From: Paenibacillus polymyxa | Lineage (GTDB): Bacteria; Bacillota; Bacilli; Paenibacillales; Paenibacillaceae | Direction: 5' to 3' | DNA length: 64,000 nt | Assembly: GCF_001719045.1 (NCBI RefSeq) | Contig: NZ_CP015423.1 | Span: forward strand, 3,319,501 to 3,383,500 | Shown: positions 43,763-51,992 of the stretch, one piece after another | Layout of the letters: every line of letters starts with the position of its first letter | How positions within the stretch are numbered: position 1 is the first letter of the stretch | Program-made: the position numbers and the translations under genes | Notes under the pieces: model-generated | The model's database searches: none | What the model was told of the DNA's origin: nothing | Seen by the model: only the letters and a program-made list of their open reading frames with translations

Positions 43763-44965
43763 ATGTCAGATTCACAACAGTTGAAAATGGGACCGCTGGT
43801 CATTTTGATGATTAATATGTTTATTGCCATGCTGGGGATTGGCCTCATTATTCCGATCCTTCCCAAGTTTATGAGCTCCTTGGGAGGCAGTGGTGAAACG
43901 GGTGGTTATTTGGTTGCCGTGTTTGGCTTAACCCAATTCCTGTTTTCGCCGCTAGCGGGAGAATGGTCCGATAAATACGGACGTAAAAAAATGATTATTA
44001 TCGGTTTGGTAATCATGACGGCGTCTTCTGTATTGTTTGCGATGGGGGAATCGTTGACCATGCTGTATATCTCCCGTTTGCTGGGAGGTGCAGGGGCAGC
44101 TTTTATGATTCCTCCGATGATGGCCTATATTGCTGACATTACAACGGTCCACAATCGCGGTAGAGGAATGGGGTTGTTGGGTGCCGCCATGTCTCTTGGC
44201 TTTGTGATCGGTCCTGGTGTGGGCGGCTTGCTGGCAGATATCTCGATTCGTACGCCCTTATATGTTTCGGCGGCCGTATCGGGCGTAGCTGCACTGATTT
44301 CCTTGATTATGCTGCCCGAAACCTTGTCGCTGGAGAAACAGTTGAAGTTTCGGAATGTCAAGGTCAAACGGGACAATGTGATTAAACAGTTTGCCCTTTC
44401 TTTTCGCAAGCCTTACTTTATGCTGCTGATTATGATATTCACGTTAACCTTTGGACTGACGCATTTTGAAACGATGTTTCCTTTCTTCGTGACGGGTAAG
44501 TTTCATTACAATGAGCGTGATATTGCTATCATTATTACGGTAGGAGCACTGGTCGGAACTGTGATTCAAGCTGTGGTCATTAGCCCGATGTTGAATCGTT
44601 TTGGCGAAAAAGGTGTCATCATCGGTTCCTTTCTGTTTTCGGCGATTTCCCTTGTGCTTATGCTGCTCTCCGGCAACTTTTATTATGTACTCGGGGTATC
44701 GCTCATCTTCTTTACCGCTACGTCGTTGCTGCGGCCAGCCATTAATACTGCTTTATCCAAAATGGCGGGGGATGAGCAGGGAGTTGCAGCCGGCATGAAC
44801 AATGCTTATATGAGTATTGGTAATATTCTAGGACCTGCGCTTGCGGGTACATTGTTCGAGGTGCATATCAATTTGCCATACATTTTTGGGGCAGTCATTC
44901 TCATTCTTAGTTTGGGGCTGGCTGTAAAATGGAATAGCAGAGATACGCAAACCACAGCGGTTTAA
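43763..44965 (+). CDS. MFS multidrug exporter (12-TM, Bmr/NorA type)
   Basis: The ATG at 43763 (MSDSQQLKMGPLVILMINMF) follows GAGGAGG. The 400-residue protein has 12 membrane segments. Motif A is GEWSDKYGRKKMI in the loop between segments 2 and 3, and motif C of drug/H+ antiporters is GFVIGPGVGGLLAD in segment 5. It closely resembles Bmr/Blt/NorA-type exporters. Substrate range cannot be told. No regulator gene is adjacent. Confidence 0.88.
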   Translation: MSDSQQLKMGPLVILMINMFIAMLGIGLIIPILPKFMSSLGGSGETGGYLVAVFGLTQFLFSPLAGEWSDKYGRKKMIIIGLVIMTASSVLFAMGESLTMLYISRLLGGAGAAFMIPPMMAYIADITTVHNRGRGMGLLGAAMSLGFVIGPGVGGLLADISIRTPLYVSAAVSGVAALISLIMLPETLSLEKQLKFRNVKVKRDNVIKQFALSFRKPYFMLLIMIFTLTFGLTHFETMFPFFVTGKFHYNERDIAIIITVGALVGTVIQAVVISPMLNRFGEKGVIIGSFLFSAISLVLMLLSGNFYYVLGVSLIFFTATSLLRPAINTALSKMAGDEQGVAAGMNNAYMSIGNILGPALAGTLFEVHINLPYIFGAVILILSLGLAVKWNSRDTQTTAV

Positions 44966-45052
44966 TGTTGTTCTTTTTGTAAACTTAGTCTCTTTTGGTG
45001 TGAACTGTGACGTTCTTGTGAACCACAGATTGCGCCGAAGGAGGCTATTTTT

Positions 45053-45151
45053 TTGCATATATCGCGGAACGTTAATGAAACGACCGAATCGTGGGTAATA
45101 ATGCATGATGAGTTTACAACAAAACAAATAGTAGAGCTAAAAGCCAGATAA
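45053..45151 (+). CDS. Possible 32-aa small protein
   Basis: TTG at 45053 lies 8 bases after AAGGAGG (45038-45044), an excellent ribosome site in an otherwise empty 220-bp gap. The frame encodes a mainly polar peptide (MHISRNVNETTESWVIMHDE..., ending VELKAR) and stops at 45151. No known family. The ribosome site is the main support; it could be chance. Confidence 0.35.
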   Translation: MHISRNVNETTESWVIMHDEFTTKQIVELKAR

Positions 45152-45187
45152 TATGTTGTAAAAAAAGCTAGAAGGAGATGAGAGCTG

Positions 45188-46240
45188 ATGGAAGAGCGAA
45201 ATGAGCAGTTATTTTATACAGGAACTTATGCGTCTCGTCAGGAAAGAGGAATATATGTATGTGCTTTGCATGTGAACAATGGTGATCTGCGCATGGTTGG
45301 AGGTGTGGAAGAAATTGAAAGGCCTTCTTTTCTGGCGCTACACCCGGATGGGACGAAGCTGTATGCTGCCAGTGAAACAGAAGAAGGCGAGCTGTATGCG
45401 TATCAGGTGAATGCCCAGACGGGGGAATTACATCCTTTGGATCGAAAAGGGACGGAGGGAGCGCATACTTGCTATGTTTCCGTAACAACCGATGGACGAT
45501 ATGTGCTGGCTTCCAACTATTCAGGCGGCAATGCCGTTGTGTTCCCTGCGACGGAAGCTGGAGGATTAGGAGACATGTCGGGGCAAGTTCAGCATACCGG
45601 CTCAGGTATTCGCCAGGACCGCCAGGATGCGGCACATCCGCATTCGATTATTCCAGATCCTTCAGGACAGTATGCCCTGGTATGTGATCTGGGACTGGAT
45701 CAGATTGTGGTATACCGGTTGACAGAGGATGGAAAATTGGTGACCCATCGTGAGATAGATTTGCCACCTGGTTCTGGACCGCGTCATCTGGTTTTTCATC
45801 CTTCGCGTCCATATGCTTTTGTCGCCAATGAGTTGAACAATACAGTCGCTGTATTTAGTTATAACGAACGTAATGGTGAGCTTACATTGATGCAAAGCCT
45901 GTCCACACTGCCAGAAGGCATTATAGATGTAGAAAATACAGCAGCCGATATTCGGATTACGCCCTGTGGACGCTTTTTGTATGTGTCAAACCGCGGCCAT
46001 GACAGCATTGTGCTATACCATGTCAATCTGGACAGCGGCAAGCTGAAGACGGTGGAATGGGTGGAAACCTTGGGCAGCACACCGCGTAACTTCAACATCT
46101 TGTCCGGTTATTTGGTAGTAGCGAATCAGGATGGAAACAACATCGCATCTTTTGCCATCCATAGTGAGGATGGACGGCTGACCCGAACGGGATATGTGCT
46201 GGAGGTTCCTTCACCTGTGTGCATTGAACCTATACGCTAA
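45188..46240 (+). CDS. Lactonase-family seven-bladed propeller (6-phosphogluconolactonase-like)
   Basis: A 350-residue cytosolic beta-propeller of the YkgB/Pgl (lactonase, cycloisomerase) family. Blade repeats are clear: ERPSFLALHPDGTKLYAASE, HTCYVSVTTDGRYVLASNY, HPHSIIPDPSGQYALVCDLG, GPRHLVFHPSRPYAFVANEL and DIRITPCGRFLYVSNRG. It may hydrolyse 6-phosphogluconolactone in the oxidative pentose phosphate pathway, complementing the gluconate operon at 33-36 kb, although some family members act on other lactones. AGAAGGAGATG precedes the ATG. It is followed by a terminator. Confidence 0.88.
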   Translation: MEERNEQLFYTGTYASRQERGIYVCALHVNNGDLRMVGGVEEIERPSFLALHPDGTKLYAASETEEGELYAYQVNAQTGELHPLDRKGTEGAHTCYVSVTTDGRYVLASNYSGGNAVVFPATEAGGLGDMSGQVQHTGSGIRQDRQDAAHPHSIIPDPSGQYALVCDLGLDQIVVYRLTEDGKLVTHREIDLPPGSGPRHLVFHPSRPYAFVANELNNTVAVFSYNERNGELTLMQSLSTLPEGIIDVENTAADIRITPCGRFLYVSNRGHDSIVLYHVNLDSGKLKTVEWVETLGSTPRNFNILSGYLVVANQDGNNIASFAIHSEDGRLTRTGYVLEVPSPVCIEPIR

Positions 46241-46289
46241 TCGCATAGCATGTGGCAAAAGAGTACGATATAAGTGGATGAAAAAATAA

Positions 46290-46337
46290 AACACGGCGCT
46301 TTGTTTCCCATGAAAAGTATGGGCAAAACGCCGTGTT
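46290..46337. terminator. Terminator of the lactonase gene
   Basis: AACACGGCG (46290-46298) pairs with CGCCGTGTT (46329-46337) with an inner CCCAT/ATGGG stem; it lies between convergent genes. Confidence 0.82.
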
Positions 46338-46360
46338 CAGGTCTTGAAGTGGCCTAAAAG

Positions 46361-47317
46361 CTATTTGCTAGTATCGCCAGCTTCTACCGTTACTGTTTTG
46401 GTATGATTTTCTGCATGTTTGTAGTACAAACGGAACAGGATGTCCTGATTGTAGTTACCAAATCCGGTACCGAACAGAGTAACCCCTCCAACATGCTGGG
46501 CATCATCCAATATGGCAATACGGAATTTCCATTGCTTCTGATCAATCAGTACTTGGCTTAAAGTCACGTCGGATATTTGCTTGCCATCCATAAAGGTACC
46601 TTCGGAGGTAACGCGAAGTCTTTTAAGGAGACCATATTGATTGATAAAATCAGGCCACCATGCAGGTGTGTATTTACCCCGGTTATCCCCGAAATCCCCT
46701 GGGCTAGTCCATGTACCCAAATTCACATCATTTAGGAAAAAAGTGATATCTGAAGGCCAATTATCATTGGTAAAAGGGGCCTCGGATGATAGTTCCATCG
46801 AAATTTCCAGTTCCTCGGCTTTTTGGCTGGACAGTAGGAAATTCGGCACCTTATAATCCATATATCCTTGGCTGAACCATAGAATTTTGGAATTGAAGCG
46901 CTCAGGGTCCAAGAACGAACGAGGCTCATCGAATTCACCAATGATCTTTTCGACGGTAGCCAGTCCGCAGGTCGCCTGTATTTCAAAATCTGTAAAGTGT
47001 CCCACAGAAATCTCCGTCTGATGGAATTGTCGTACATCCTGCTGGTAGCGTGGCATGGCGATTTCAATTTTGTCTGTAGCCAGTGAGCACACTTTCTGTA
47101 CTCCGCCTCGCCCAGGCAGCATTTTGGTCGAAATAATGGACGCTCTCTCCAGTTTCTTGACATGCATCGTCATAATCGCACTGCTGAGCCCCAACGCTTC
47201 CGCCAGCTCACGTATATTCATAGGCTTCTCCGCAAGCAGAACAATCATGTTTAGCCGAACCTCACTGGCCAGCGCTTCATAAACGGGAAGTGATTTTTCA
47301 GAAATGTCCAGTTGCAT
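46361..47317 (-). CDS. ArsR-type transcriptional regulator with large C-terminal domain
   Basis: The ATG at 47317 (MQLDISEKSLPVYEALASEVRL) follows TGGAGGA. The 318-residue protein has an ArsR/SmtB-like winged helix at residues ~8-85 (IRELAEALGLSSAIMTMHVKKLERAS). The remaining ~230 residues form a separate, Trp/Phe-rich beta domain (e.g. DITFFLNDVNLGTWTSPGDFGDNRG, PAWWPDFINQYGLLKRLRV). That part resembles a carbohydrate-binding jelly roll and suggests ligand (sugar) sensing. Such long ArsR-type proteins are common in Paenibacillus near carbohydrate genes; here no such gene is adjacent, so its target is unknown. Confidence 0.8.
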   Translation of the reverse strand: MQLDISEKSLPVYEALASEVRLNMIVLLAEKPMNIRELAEALGLSSAIMTMHVKKLERASIISTKMLPGRGGVQKVCSLATDKIEIAMPRYQQDVRQFHQTEISVGHFTDFEIQATCGLATVEKIIGEFDEPRSFLDPERFNSKILWFSQGYMDYKVPNFLLSSQKAEELEISMELSSEAPFTNDNWPSDITFFLNDVNLGTWTSPGDFGDNRGKYTPAWWPDFINQYGLLKRLRVTSEGTFMDGKQISDVTLSQVLIDQKQWKFRIAILDDAQHVGGVTLFGTGFGNYNQDILFRLYYKHAENHTKTVTVEAGDTSK

Positions 47318-47590
47318 AGTTCCTCCAATTCTAACGCACATCATAAATTGATGGTAGTTTAACATATATGGATTTTTTTCAATATTCATACATAAAAAAC
47401 GATATGATTTACATTTATATAAACAATATACCCTTTCCTTGATCACTGGCACAAGCCTAACCCCTCAAAAAGCCAAAAATTGTTCAAAAAACAGGACACC
47501 CCATAATCTCTTTCTTTGTTGTTGGGATGTCCTGTGATGGTATGTGATTTGCAGGGTGGATACGGGAATAGAATCCTGTGCCATTGGTGT
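47318..47590. other. Intergenic region upstream of the ArsR-type gene
   Basis: Very AT-rich from 47340 to 47440, containing the promoter of the regulator on the minus strand (several TATA-like hexamers, none clearly best), and the terminator of the next gene at 47492-47534. No gene is seen. Confidence 0.5.
47492..47534 (-). terminator. Terminator of the membrane protein gene
   Basis: CAGGACACCC (47492-47501) pairs with GGGATGTCCTG (47524-47534); on the minus strand a T run follows. Confidence 0.8.
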
Positions 47591-48556
47591 TTAGGACCGG
47601 ATATGTTCTTCTGCCAAAGAAGAGTCAGCCGTTTTATCTTTATCTGCTGCGTGTAAATCCTGATGTTGAGAAGCATCTGCCTTGATCAAGCCGGGATGAC
47701 CAACATAAGGACGATCACTGCGCGAGCGGCCTCGGGTAAGTCGGAAGCCAATCAAGAACAGCACAAGCTGAACAGCCAGTATGTAGGGAGATGCTTCCGA
47801 TCCGATCCATTGAAACAGAGCGACAGCGGCGATCACTAAGCACAACAGGCTTGTTGGAAAATGGGATGCCGTCACGTCCAGATCATTTTGCCTGCGCAGG
47901 GTCATCAGTCGGTACACATACAGTAGAGCGATCAAGCCGGAAACGAACCTCATCCATGCACACCCTATGAGCCATGAGGCAGATTGTGCAGTATCGGGCA
48001 GACTAACATCGACATGGCTGGAGGCTATCAGTTCCATAACCAGCCTTGTGACCAACCAGACGATTCCTGCCAGCGCCAACGGACCAGCTGCTGGGCGCAA
48101 TAGCTTCCACAATGCTGTTCCCCAGCCCGGAGCATGAGATTCCAGCAGAACAAGACGCCGTTCCTCGATGAGTTTGTTCATTTCACGCTCCAGTGATTTG
48201 AGAAGCAATTCTCTGCGGAATGTATCACACTCCCGAAGGGATGCTTGAACCTGCTCTTGAAGGTGAGGGGTCAAATAGGGAGCAGCTTTGGCTTCCTGAA
48301 GAGCGTGGATGAGTCCGTTCTGGTACTGCTTTTCGCTGTTATTGAACCCGTTCTGGGTAGCGGTTTGGAGACAACCAGCTAATCGTCCATAGATACGCAG
48401 CGATTCCTGTAATTCTTCCAGCCGCTGCTGACGTGAATTTCGAAGCTGGGCTGCACTGTGAACATACAGCCATACCAGCAAAGACAACGCCAGCAGGAAG
48501 GCAATCAGACCGGGTGAGATATATGCGGCTAATGCCGCGAAGTCCGTCGGGGACAC
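47591..48556 (-). CDS. Hypothetical membrane protein, ~321 aa
   Basis: GTG at 48556 is the likely start, 8 bases after AAGGAGG. One membrane segment (~residues 12-35) is followed by a soluble helical stretch of ~120 residues with many charged and Gln residues (LEELQESLRIYGRL, LEREMNKLIEERRLVLLE), then four or so membrane segments (~155-290) and a hydrophilic tail (KADASQHQDLHAADKDK). I do not recognise the family. It has its own terminator and is flanked by unrelated genes. Confidence 0.7.
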   Translation of the reverse strand: MSPTDFAALAAYISPGLIAFLLALSLLVWLYVHSAAQLRNSRQQRLEELQESLRIYGRLAGCLQTATQNGFNNSEKQYQNGLIHALQEAKAAPYLTPHLQEQVQASLRECDTFRRELLLKSLEREMNKLIEERRLVLLESHAPGWGTALWKLLRPAAGPLALAGIVWLVTRLVMELIASSHVDVSLPDTAQSASWLIGCAWMRFVSGLIALLYVYRLMTLRRQNDLDVTASHFPTSLLCLVIAAVALFQWIGSEASPYILAVQLVLFLIGFRLTRGRSRSDRPYVGHPGLIKADASQHQDLHAADKDKTADSSLAEEHIRS

Positions 48557-48959
48557 CCGCAATCCCTCCTTCCATTGTTCTTTCTACACTATTGCACAGA
48601 CCATACAGGCATTTCAAGGGCTTGTATCCCTTTGACCAGGATATATGAAGTATTTTTTGGTAAAATAGACAAGATTACAAGCAGGAGGAGATTCGGCATG
48701 GATAAAAATGTAGAAATTGCAACAGAACATTATGAGACATCGAATCAACCGTACGGGCATCTTTGTGACGCTGATCGCGGATAAGCCGGTCGACCGCTTG
48801 TATGCGCAATTGGCGTCTAATGGGTCAGTCCGAGGTCGGAAGGGATGTACTGGCGACAGCCGGGGGGACTGTAAGCTGACATGCTGTACGGGTTTAAGCT
48901 GGACATAAAACGGATAAATAACAGTAAGTAAATTATAGACAGGAAGAGGGCACATTTAT
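48557..48959. other. 400-bp gap with short overlapping reading frames
   Basis: Between the membrane protein gene and the NAD(P)-binding protein gene. It contains a well-positioned ribosome site and a 28-codon frame (48698-48784) overlapped by a longer frame (to 48908). No other structure is evident. Confidence 0.5.
48698..48784 (+). CDS. Possible 28-aa peptide or start of a frameshifted small gene
   Basis: ATG at 48698 follows AGGAGGAG with a 7-base gap. The frame reads MDKNVEIATEHYETSNQPYG... and stops at 48784. A second frame (+1; 48717-48908) that overlaps it and runs on reads RTGIFVTLIADKPVDRLYAQ... and ends with four Cys residues (GCTG...GDCKLTCCTG). The protein-like look of the second frame together with the good ribosome site of the first suggests one gene broken by a frameshift, or a leader peptide. 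Neither is a family I know. Confidence 0.35.
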   Translation: MDKNVEIATEHYETSNQPYGHLCDADRG

Positions 48960-49592
48960 ATGAAAGTTATTATTTTCGGAGCAACAGGAACCATTGGTCA
49001 AGCGTTAGTAAAGGAAGCAATCAAGCGTAAGTATGAAGTGACGGCGGCGGTGCGCGACCCGCAACGTGTGACGGAGCAAAGTGAATATTTGACGGTGGTT
49101 CAAGCGGATATTCTAAATCCGAATTCCGTTACGGATGTGGCCAAAGGGCACGATGCTATCATTAGCGCATACGGTCCCAAGTTTGGAGAAGAGGAAGAAC
49201 TGCTCGAAGCGACTCGTTCTTTGCTGGAAGGAACCCGGCGTTCTGGCGCGGAGCGCATACTTGTCGTTGGCGGAGCGGGAAGTCTGAAAACAGAAAACGG
49301 TGAACGCCTCATGGATACCGCCGAGTTTCCGGAGGAAGTGAAGCCACTGGCGGCTGCCCATGCAGATGCACTGGAGCTGTACCGCGCTGCGGATGTAGAT
49401 TGGACCTATTGTAGTCCTGCCGGAATAATTGAATTGGGAAAACGTACAGGGCAGTTCCGTATTGGTTTGGATCATTTGGTGGTTGACGAATTAGGCCATA
49501 GCCGTATCTCGGTCGAAGATTATGCGGTAGCCCTGATTGATGAGTTAGTAGAAGGGGAATTTGTCAATTCCCGTTTTACGGTTGGATATTAA
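48960..49592 (+). CDS. NAD(P)-binding atypical SDR (YwnB/NmrA-like)
   Basis: A 210-residue Rossmann protein beginning MKVIIFGATGTIGQALVKEA (glycine-rich GATGTIG). It has DAIISAYGPKFGEEEELLEA and ILVVGGAGSL, matching the NAD(P)H-binding NmrA/YwnB group of atypical SDRs. It lacks the YxxxK catalytic pair of classical SDRs. These often act as NADPH sensors or reductases of quinone- or flavin-like substrates. AGGAAGAGGG precedes the ATG. It lies 33 bp before the NAD(P)HX repair gene, so the two may be cotranscribed, giving a nicotinamide-cofactor theme. Confidence 0.87.
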   Translation: MKVIIFGATGTIGQALVKEAIKRKYEVTAAVRDPQRVTEQSEYLTVVQADILNPNSVTDVAKGHDAIISAYGPKFGEEEELLEATRSLLEGTRRSGAERILVVGGAGSLKTENGERLMDTAEFPEEVKPLAAAHADALELYRAADVDWTYCSPAGIIELGKRTGQFRIGLDHLVVDELGHSRISVEDYAVALIDELVEGEFVNSRFTVGY

Positions 49593-49625
49593 TAAGCAGG
49601 CATAGCCATACGGGAGGCGAAAAGC

Positions 49626-51344
49626 ATGTATATGGTGACCGCCGAAGAAATGCGAGAATTGGATCGCTATACAATTGACAAGCTGGGTATTCCGGCCCTT
49701 ACCTTGATGGAAAATGCTGGGCGCGAGGTAGCTGACGAGGTGTTGAAGCTATGTGCTGAAAGAAGTGGGAAGAGCAATGGCGGCGGCTTCTCAGTAGGCA
49801 CTGCTGATCTAACACGTGAAAATGATCGTGCTGAAGTGTTGGGGTCGCAGTGGACAGAAGAGGTTACACACACAGGGCCGGGGGATATACCGGGACATGG
49901 CGGTGTTATACGGACAGAGACGTGGAGTCAAGGACGACATGACTTACGGGAACGAGAACACTGGTATATCCTCGTAGGCAAAGGCAACAACGGTGGTGAC
50001 GGACTGGTGGCAGCCCGTCATCTGACCGATGCAGGGCTACGCGTCACCGTTGTGTACGTCGAGCCGCCAGACACGCTACGCGGTGAAGCGGCTGCGCAAC
50101 GCGATATCATCGCGGCTCTGGGTGTCCCGGTGATCCTCTATGGCCGGGATACCCTCGACCTGCGCGGCGCCTCCGGCGTCGTCGATGCCCTGCTGGGCAC
50201 GGGCACGCAAGGCCCGCCGCGCGAACCCTACGCCTCGCTGATCCGCGAGGCCAATGCCAGCGGCGCGCCGCTCGTGTCGGTAGACGTGCCTAGCGGCCTC
50301 GACGCCGACACGGGTGCGCTGCACGAGCCGTGCATTCGTGCGCGCGTCACCGTATGCCTCGCTTACTTGAAGCGTGGGCTCGTCCAATATCCGGGCGCCG
50401 GGACCGCAGGCGATGTGGTGGTACGCTACATCGGTATTCCACCCGGCCTTGCCCGTGAGTGCGGCGTGCAGCTGCGGCTCTTGACCCGTGACACGCTGCG
50501 CGCTGCGCTGGACGTAGATGTAAGCCGTAGCCGCGTGCCGGACGGGCACAAGGGCACCTACGGCCATGTTCTCGTCGCGGCCGGAAGCCTGCGCATGAGC
50601 GGCGCGGGCTTGCTGGCCGCACGTGCAGCCCTGCGCATCGGTAGCGGCCTTGTCACGTGGGCGGTGCCCGAGGCGTTGTTGCCGCGCGTCATTGGCGCCG
50701 CGCCGGAACTGATGCTCGCTGCCGCAGCAGCAGGCGGAGACGGCGAATGGAATGCCGACTCCGCAGACGAGCTGCTACAGCTCGCGCAGGCACGTGATGT
50801 ACTGGCCGTCGGCCCCGGCCTCGGCCGCTTTGCAGGGGACACCGGCTGGCTGCGCCGCCTGTGGGAGGAATACGGCGGTCCGCTCGTGCTTGATGCGGAC
50901 GCCTTGAACATCCTCGCCTCGGCGGGACCTGAGCTGGAGGCTTGGAAGCCGAGAGGTGCGGCGGTCGTACTGACGCCGCACCCCGGTGAAATGGCTCGTC
51001 TGCTGGGCATACCGACAGCAGAGGTGCAGCGTGACCGCATCACCCATGCCCGGGAGTACGCCCGGACACGTGGGGTCACGCTGGTGCTCAAAGGAGCACG
51101 CACGGTCATCGCTTGTCCCGACGGAACGGCCTACGTCAATACTACAGGCCATGCGGGGATGGCGACAGGCGGTGCGGGCGATGTGCTAACAGGCATCATC
51201 GCAGGTTTGCTGGCTCAGGGCTTGACTGCTTCGCAGGCAGCAGCCTTTGGCGTGTATTTGCATGGTGCGGCTGGAGAAACAGCCGCACGTCATCGCCAGC
51301 ATCCTGCCTCTGTGATCGCAGGCGACATTATTGAAGCCCTATAG
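49626..51344 (+). CDS. nnr: Bifunctional NAD(P)H-hydrate epimerase / ADP-dependent NAD(P)H-hydrate dehydratase
   Basis: A 572-residue fusion repairing hydrated NADH/NADPH. The N-terminal epimerase (YjeF_N) runs from MVTAEEMRELDRYTIDKLGIPALTLMENAG to ~residue 275 and includes GKGNNGGDGLVAARHL and DVPSGLDADTG. The C-terminal dehydratase (~285-572) has KGTYGHVLVAAGS, LDADALNILA, LTPHPGEMARLLG and the GHAGMATGGAGDVLTG ATP-site motif. Between ENAG and VGKGNNGGDG there is an atypical extra segment of about 55 residues, rich in Gly/Glu/Thr, that most relatives lack. Base composition in the middle of the gene (about 50.05-51.1 kb) is far more GC-rich than in its ends or neighbours. GGGAGG precedes the ATG. 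Confidence 0.9.
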   Translation: MYMVTAEEMRELDRYTIDKLGIPALTLMENAGREVADEVLKLCAERSGKSNGGGFSVGTADLTRENDRAEVLGSQWTEEVTHTGPGDIPGHGGVIRTETWSQGRHDLREREHWYILVGKGNNGGDGLVAARHLTDAGLRVTVVYVEPPDTLRGEAAAQRDIIAALGVPVILYGRDTLDLRGASGVVDALLGTGTQGPPREPYASLIREANASGAPLVSVDVPSGLDADTGALHEPCIRARVTVCLAYLKRGLVQYPGAGTAGDVVVRYIGIPPGLARECGVQLRLLTRDTLRAALDVDVSRSRVPDGHKGTYGHVLVAAGSLRMSGAGLLAARAALRIGSGLVTWAVPEALLPRVIGAAPELMLAAAAAGGDGEWNADSADELLQLAQARDVLAVGPGLGRFAGDTGWLRRLWEEYGGPLVLDADALNILASAGPELEAWKPRGAAVVLTPHPGEMARLLGIPTAEVQRDRITHAREYARTRGVTLVLKGARTVIACPDGTAYVNTTGHAGMATGGAGDVLTGIIAGLLAQGLTASQAAAFGVYLHGAAGETAARHRQHPASVIAGDIIEAL

Positions 51345-51822
51345 GCCATAGCAGCAGTGGCAGGAGGAAGGCCAGCATGATCTGTACTCCATATTCACGG
51401 TTCAGCCAGTGCCTTCCTCCATAATACAGCAGTGTAATCCCTGCACCTGCTATGCCGTTGCTCCATAAAATGCCCGTTCCGGCAGGCGACATCAAAGAAC
51501 CTAGTAGGAGAAAGACACTGAATCCTGCAGCGAGGTATAGGGTGAGCTGCTCGGGCTTGCGAAGCCAGGGTAAAAGATCGCGTAGCGCATCAGCGGCAAG
51601 AGCGGCAGGAAGGGCAAAACCATAGGCCCACAGCTGCGCGGTCAGTTCACCACTATTGCCTGCTATAGTCAGAGGAATTCCTGTTATTTCCTCTGTCAGA
51701 TAGCAGTAGATCCATAAGAGACCAAAAACTAATCCTCCACAGGCTAGTTTATTCAGCGCATAACAACCAAGCTCCATCCGCCAAGGCATTTTGGAATTAA
51801 ATTCATTCCAAGGCTGTCTCAT
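51328..51822 (-). CDS. Hypothetical membrane protein, 164 aa
   Basis: The ATG at 51822 (MRQPWNEFNSKMPWRMELG) follows AGAGGAGGAG. About four membrane segments are visible (LACGGLVFGLLWIYCY; LWAYGFALPAALAADAL; LTLYLAAGFSVFLLLGSL; IMLAFLLPLLLWPIGLQ). The family is not known to me. Its last 17 bases overlap the 3' end of the convergent nnr gene, so both stops share one short region with no room for a separate terminator. Confidence 0.72.
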   Translation of the reverse strand: MRQPWNEFNSKMPWRMELGCYALNKLACGGLVFGLLWIYCYLTEEITGIPLTIAGNSGELTAQLWAYGFALPAALAADALRDLLPWLRKPEQLTLYLAAGFSVFLLLGSLMSPAGTGILWSNGIAGAGITLLYYGGRHWLNREYGVQIMLAFLLPLLLWPIGLQ

Positions 51823-51992
51823 GTTGCGACTCCTCCTCTTATCACACTCGGTATTCACAACCAATCAAGGAATTTATTTTCAATTACAATCCGCTTACCG
51901 TTTACGACATTTCAGTTTACGTTAGCTGTGTATCATGTTCCTAAGCAAAATAAAGATTGCGGATAGCCGCGGTACGGAAAGGCGGGGATTGC

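Noticed and set aside
48717..48908. Lanthipeptide precursor (Cys-rich C-terminus)
   Set aside because: No lan biosynthesis gene is near, the leader is in another frame, and Ser/Thr/Cys spacing is not like known cores. Kept only as a small-frame observation.
50558..51109. Long minus-strand frames opposite the nnr gene
   Set aside because: High GC removes stop codons; the plus-strand product has all family motifs, and the minus-strand frames have none.
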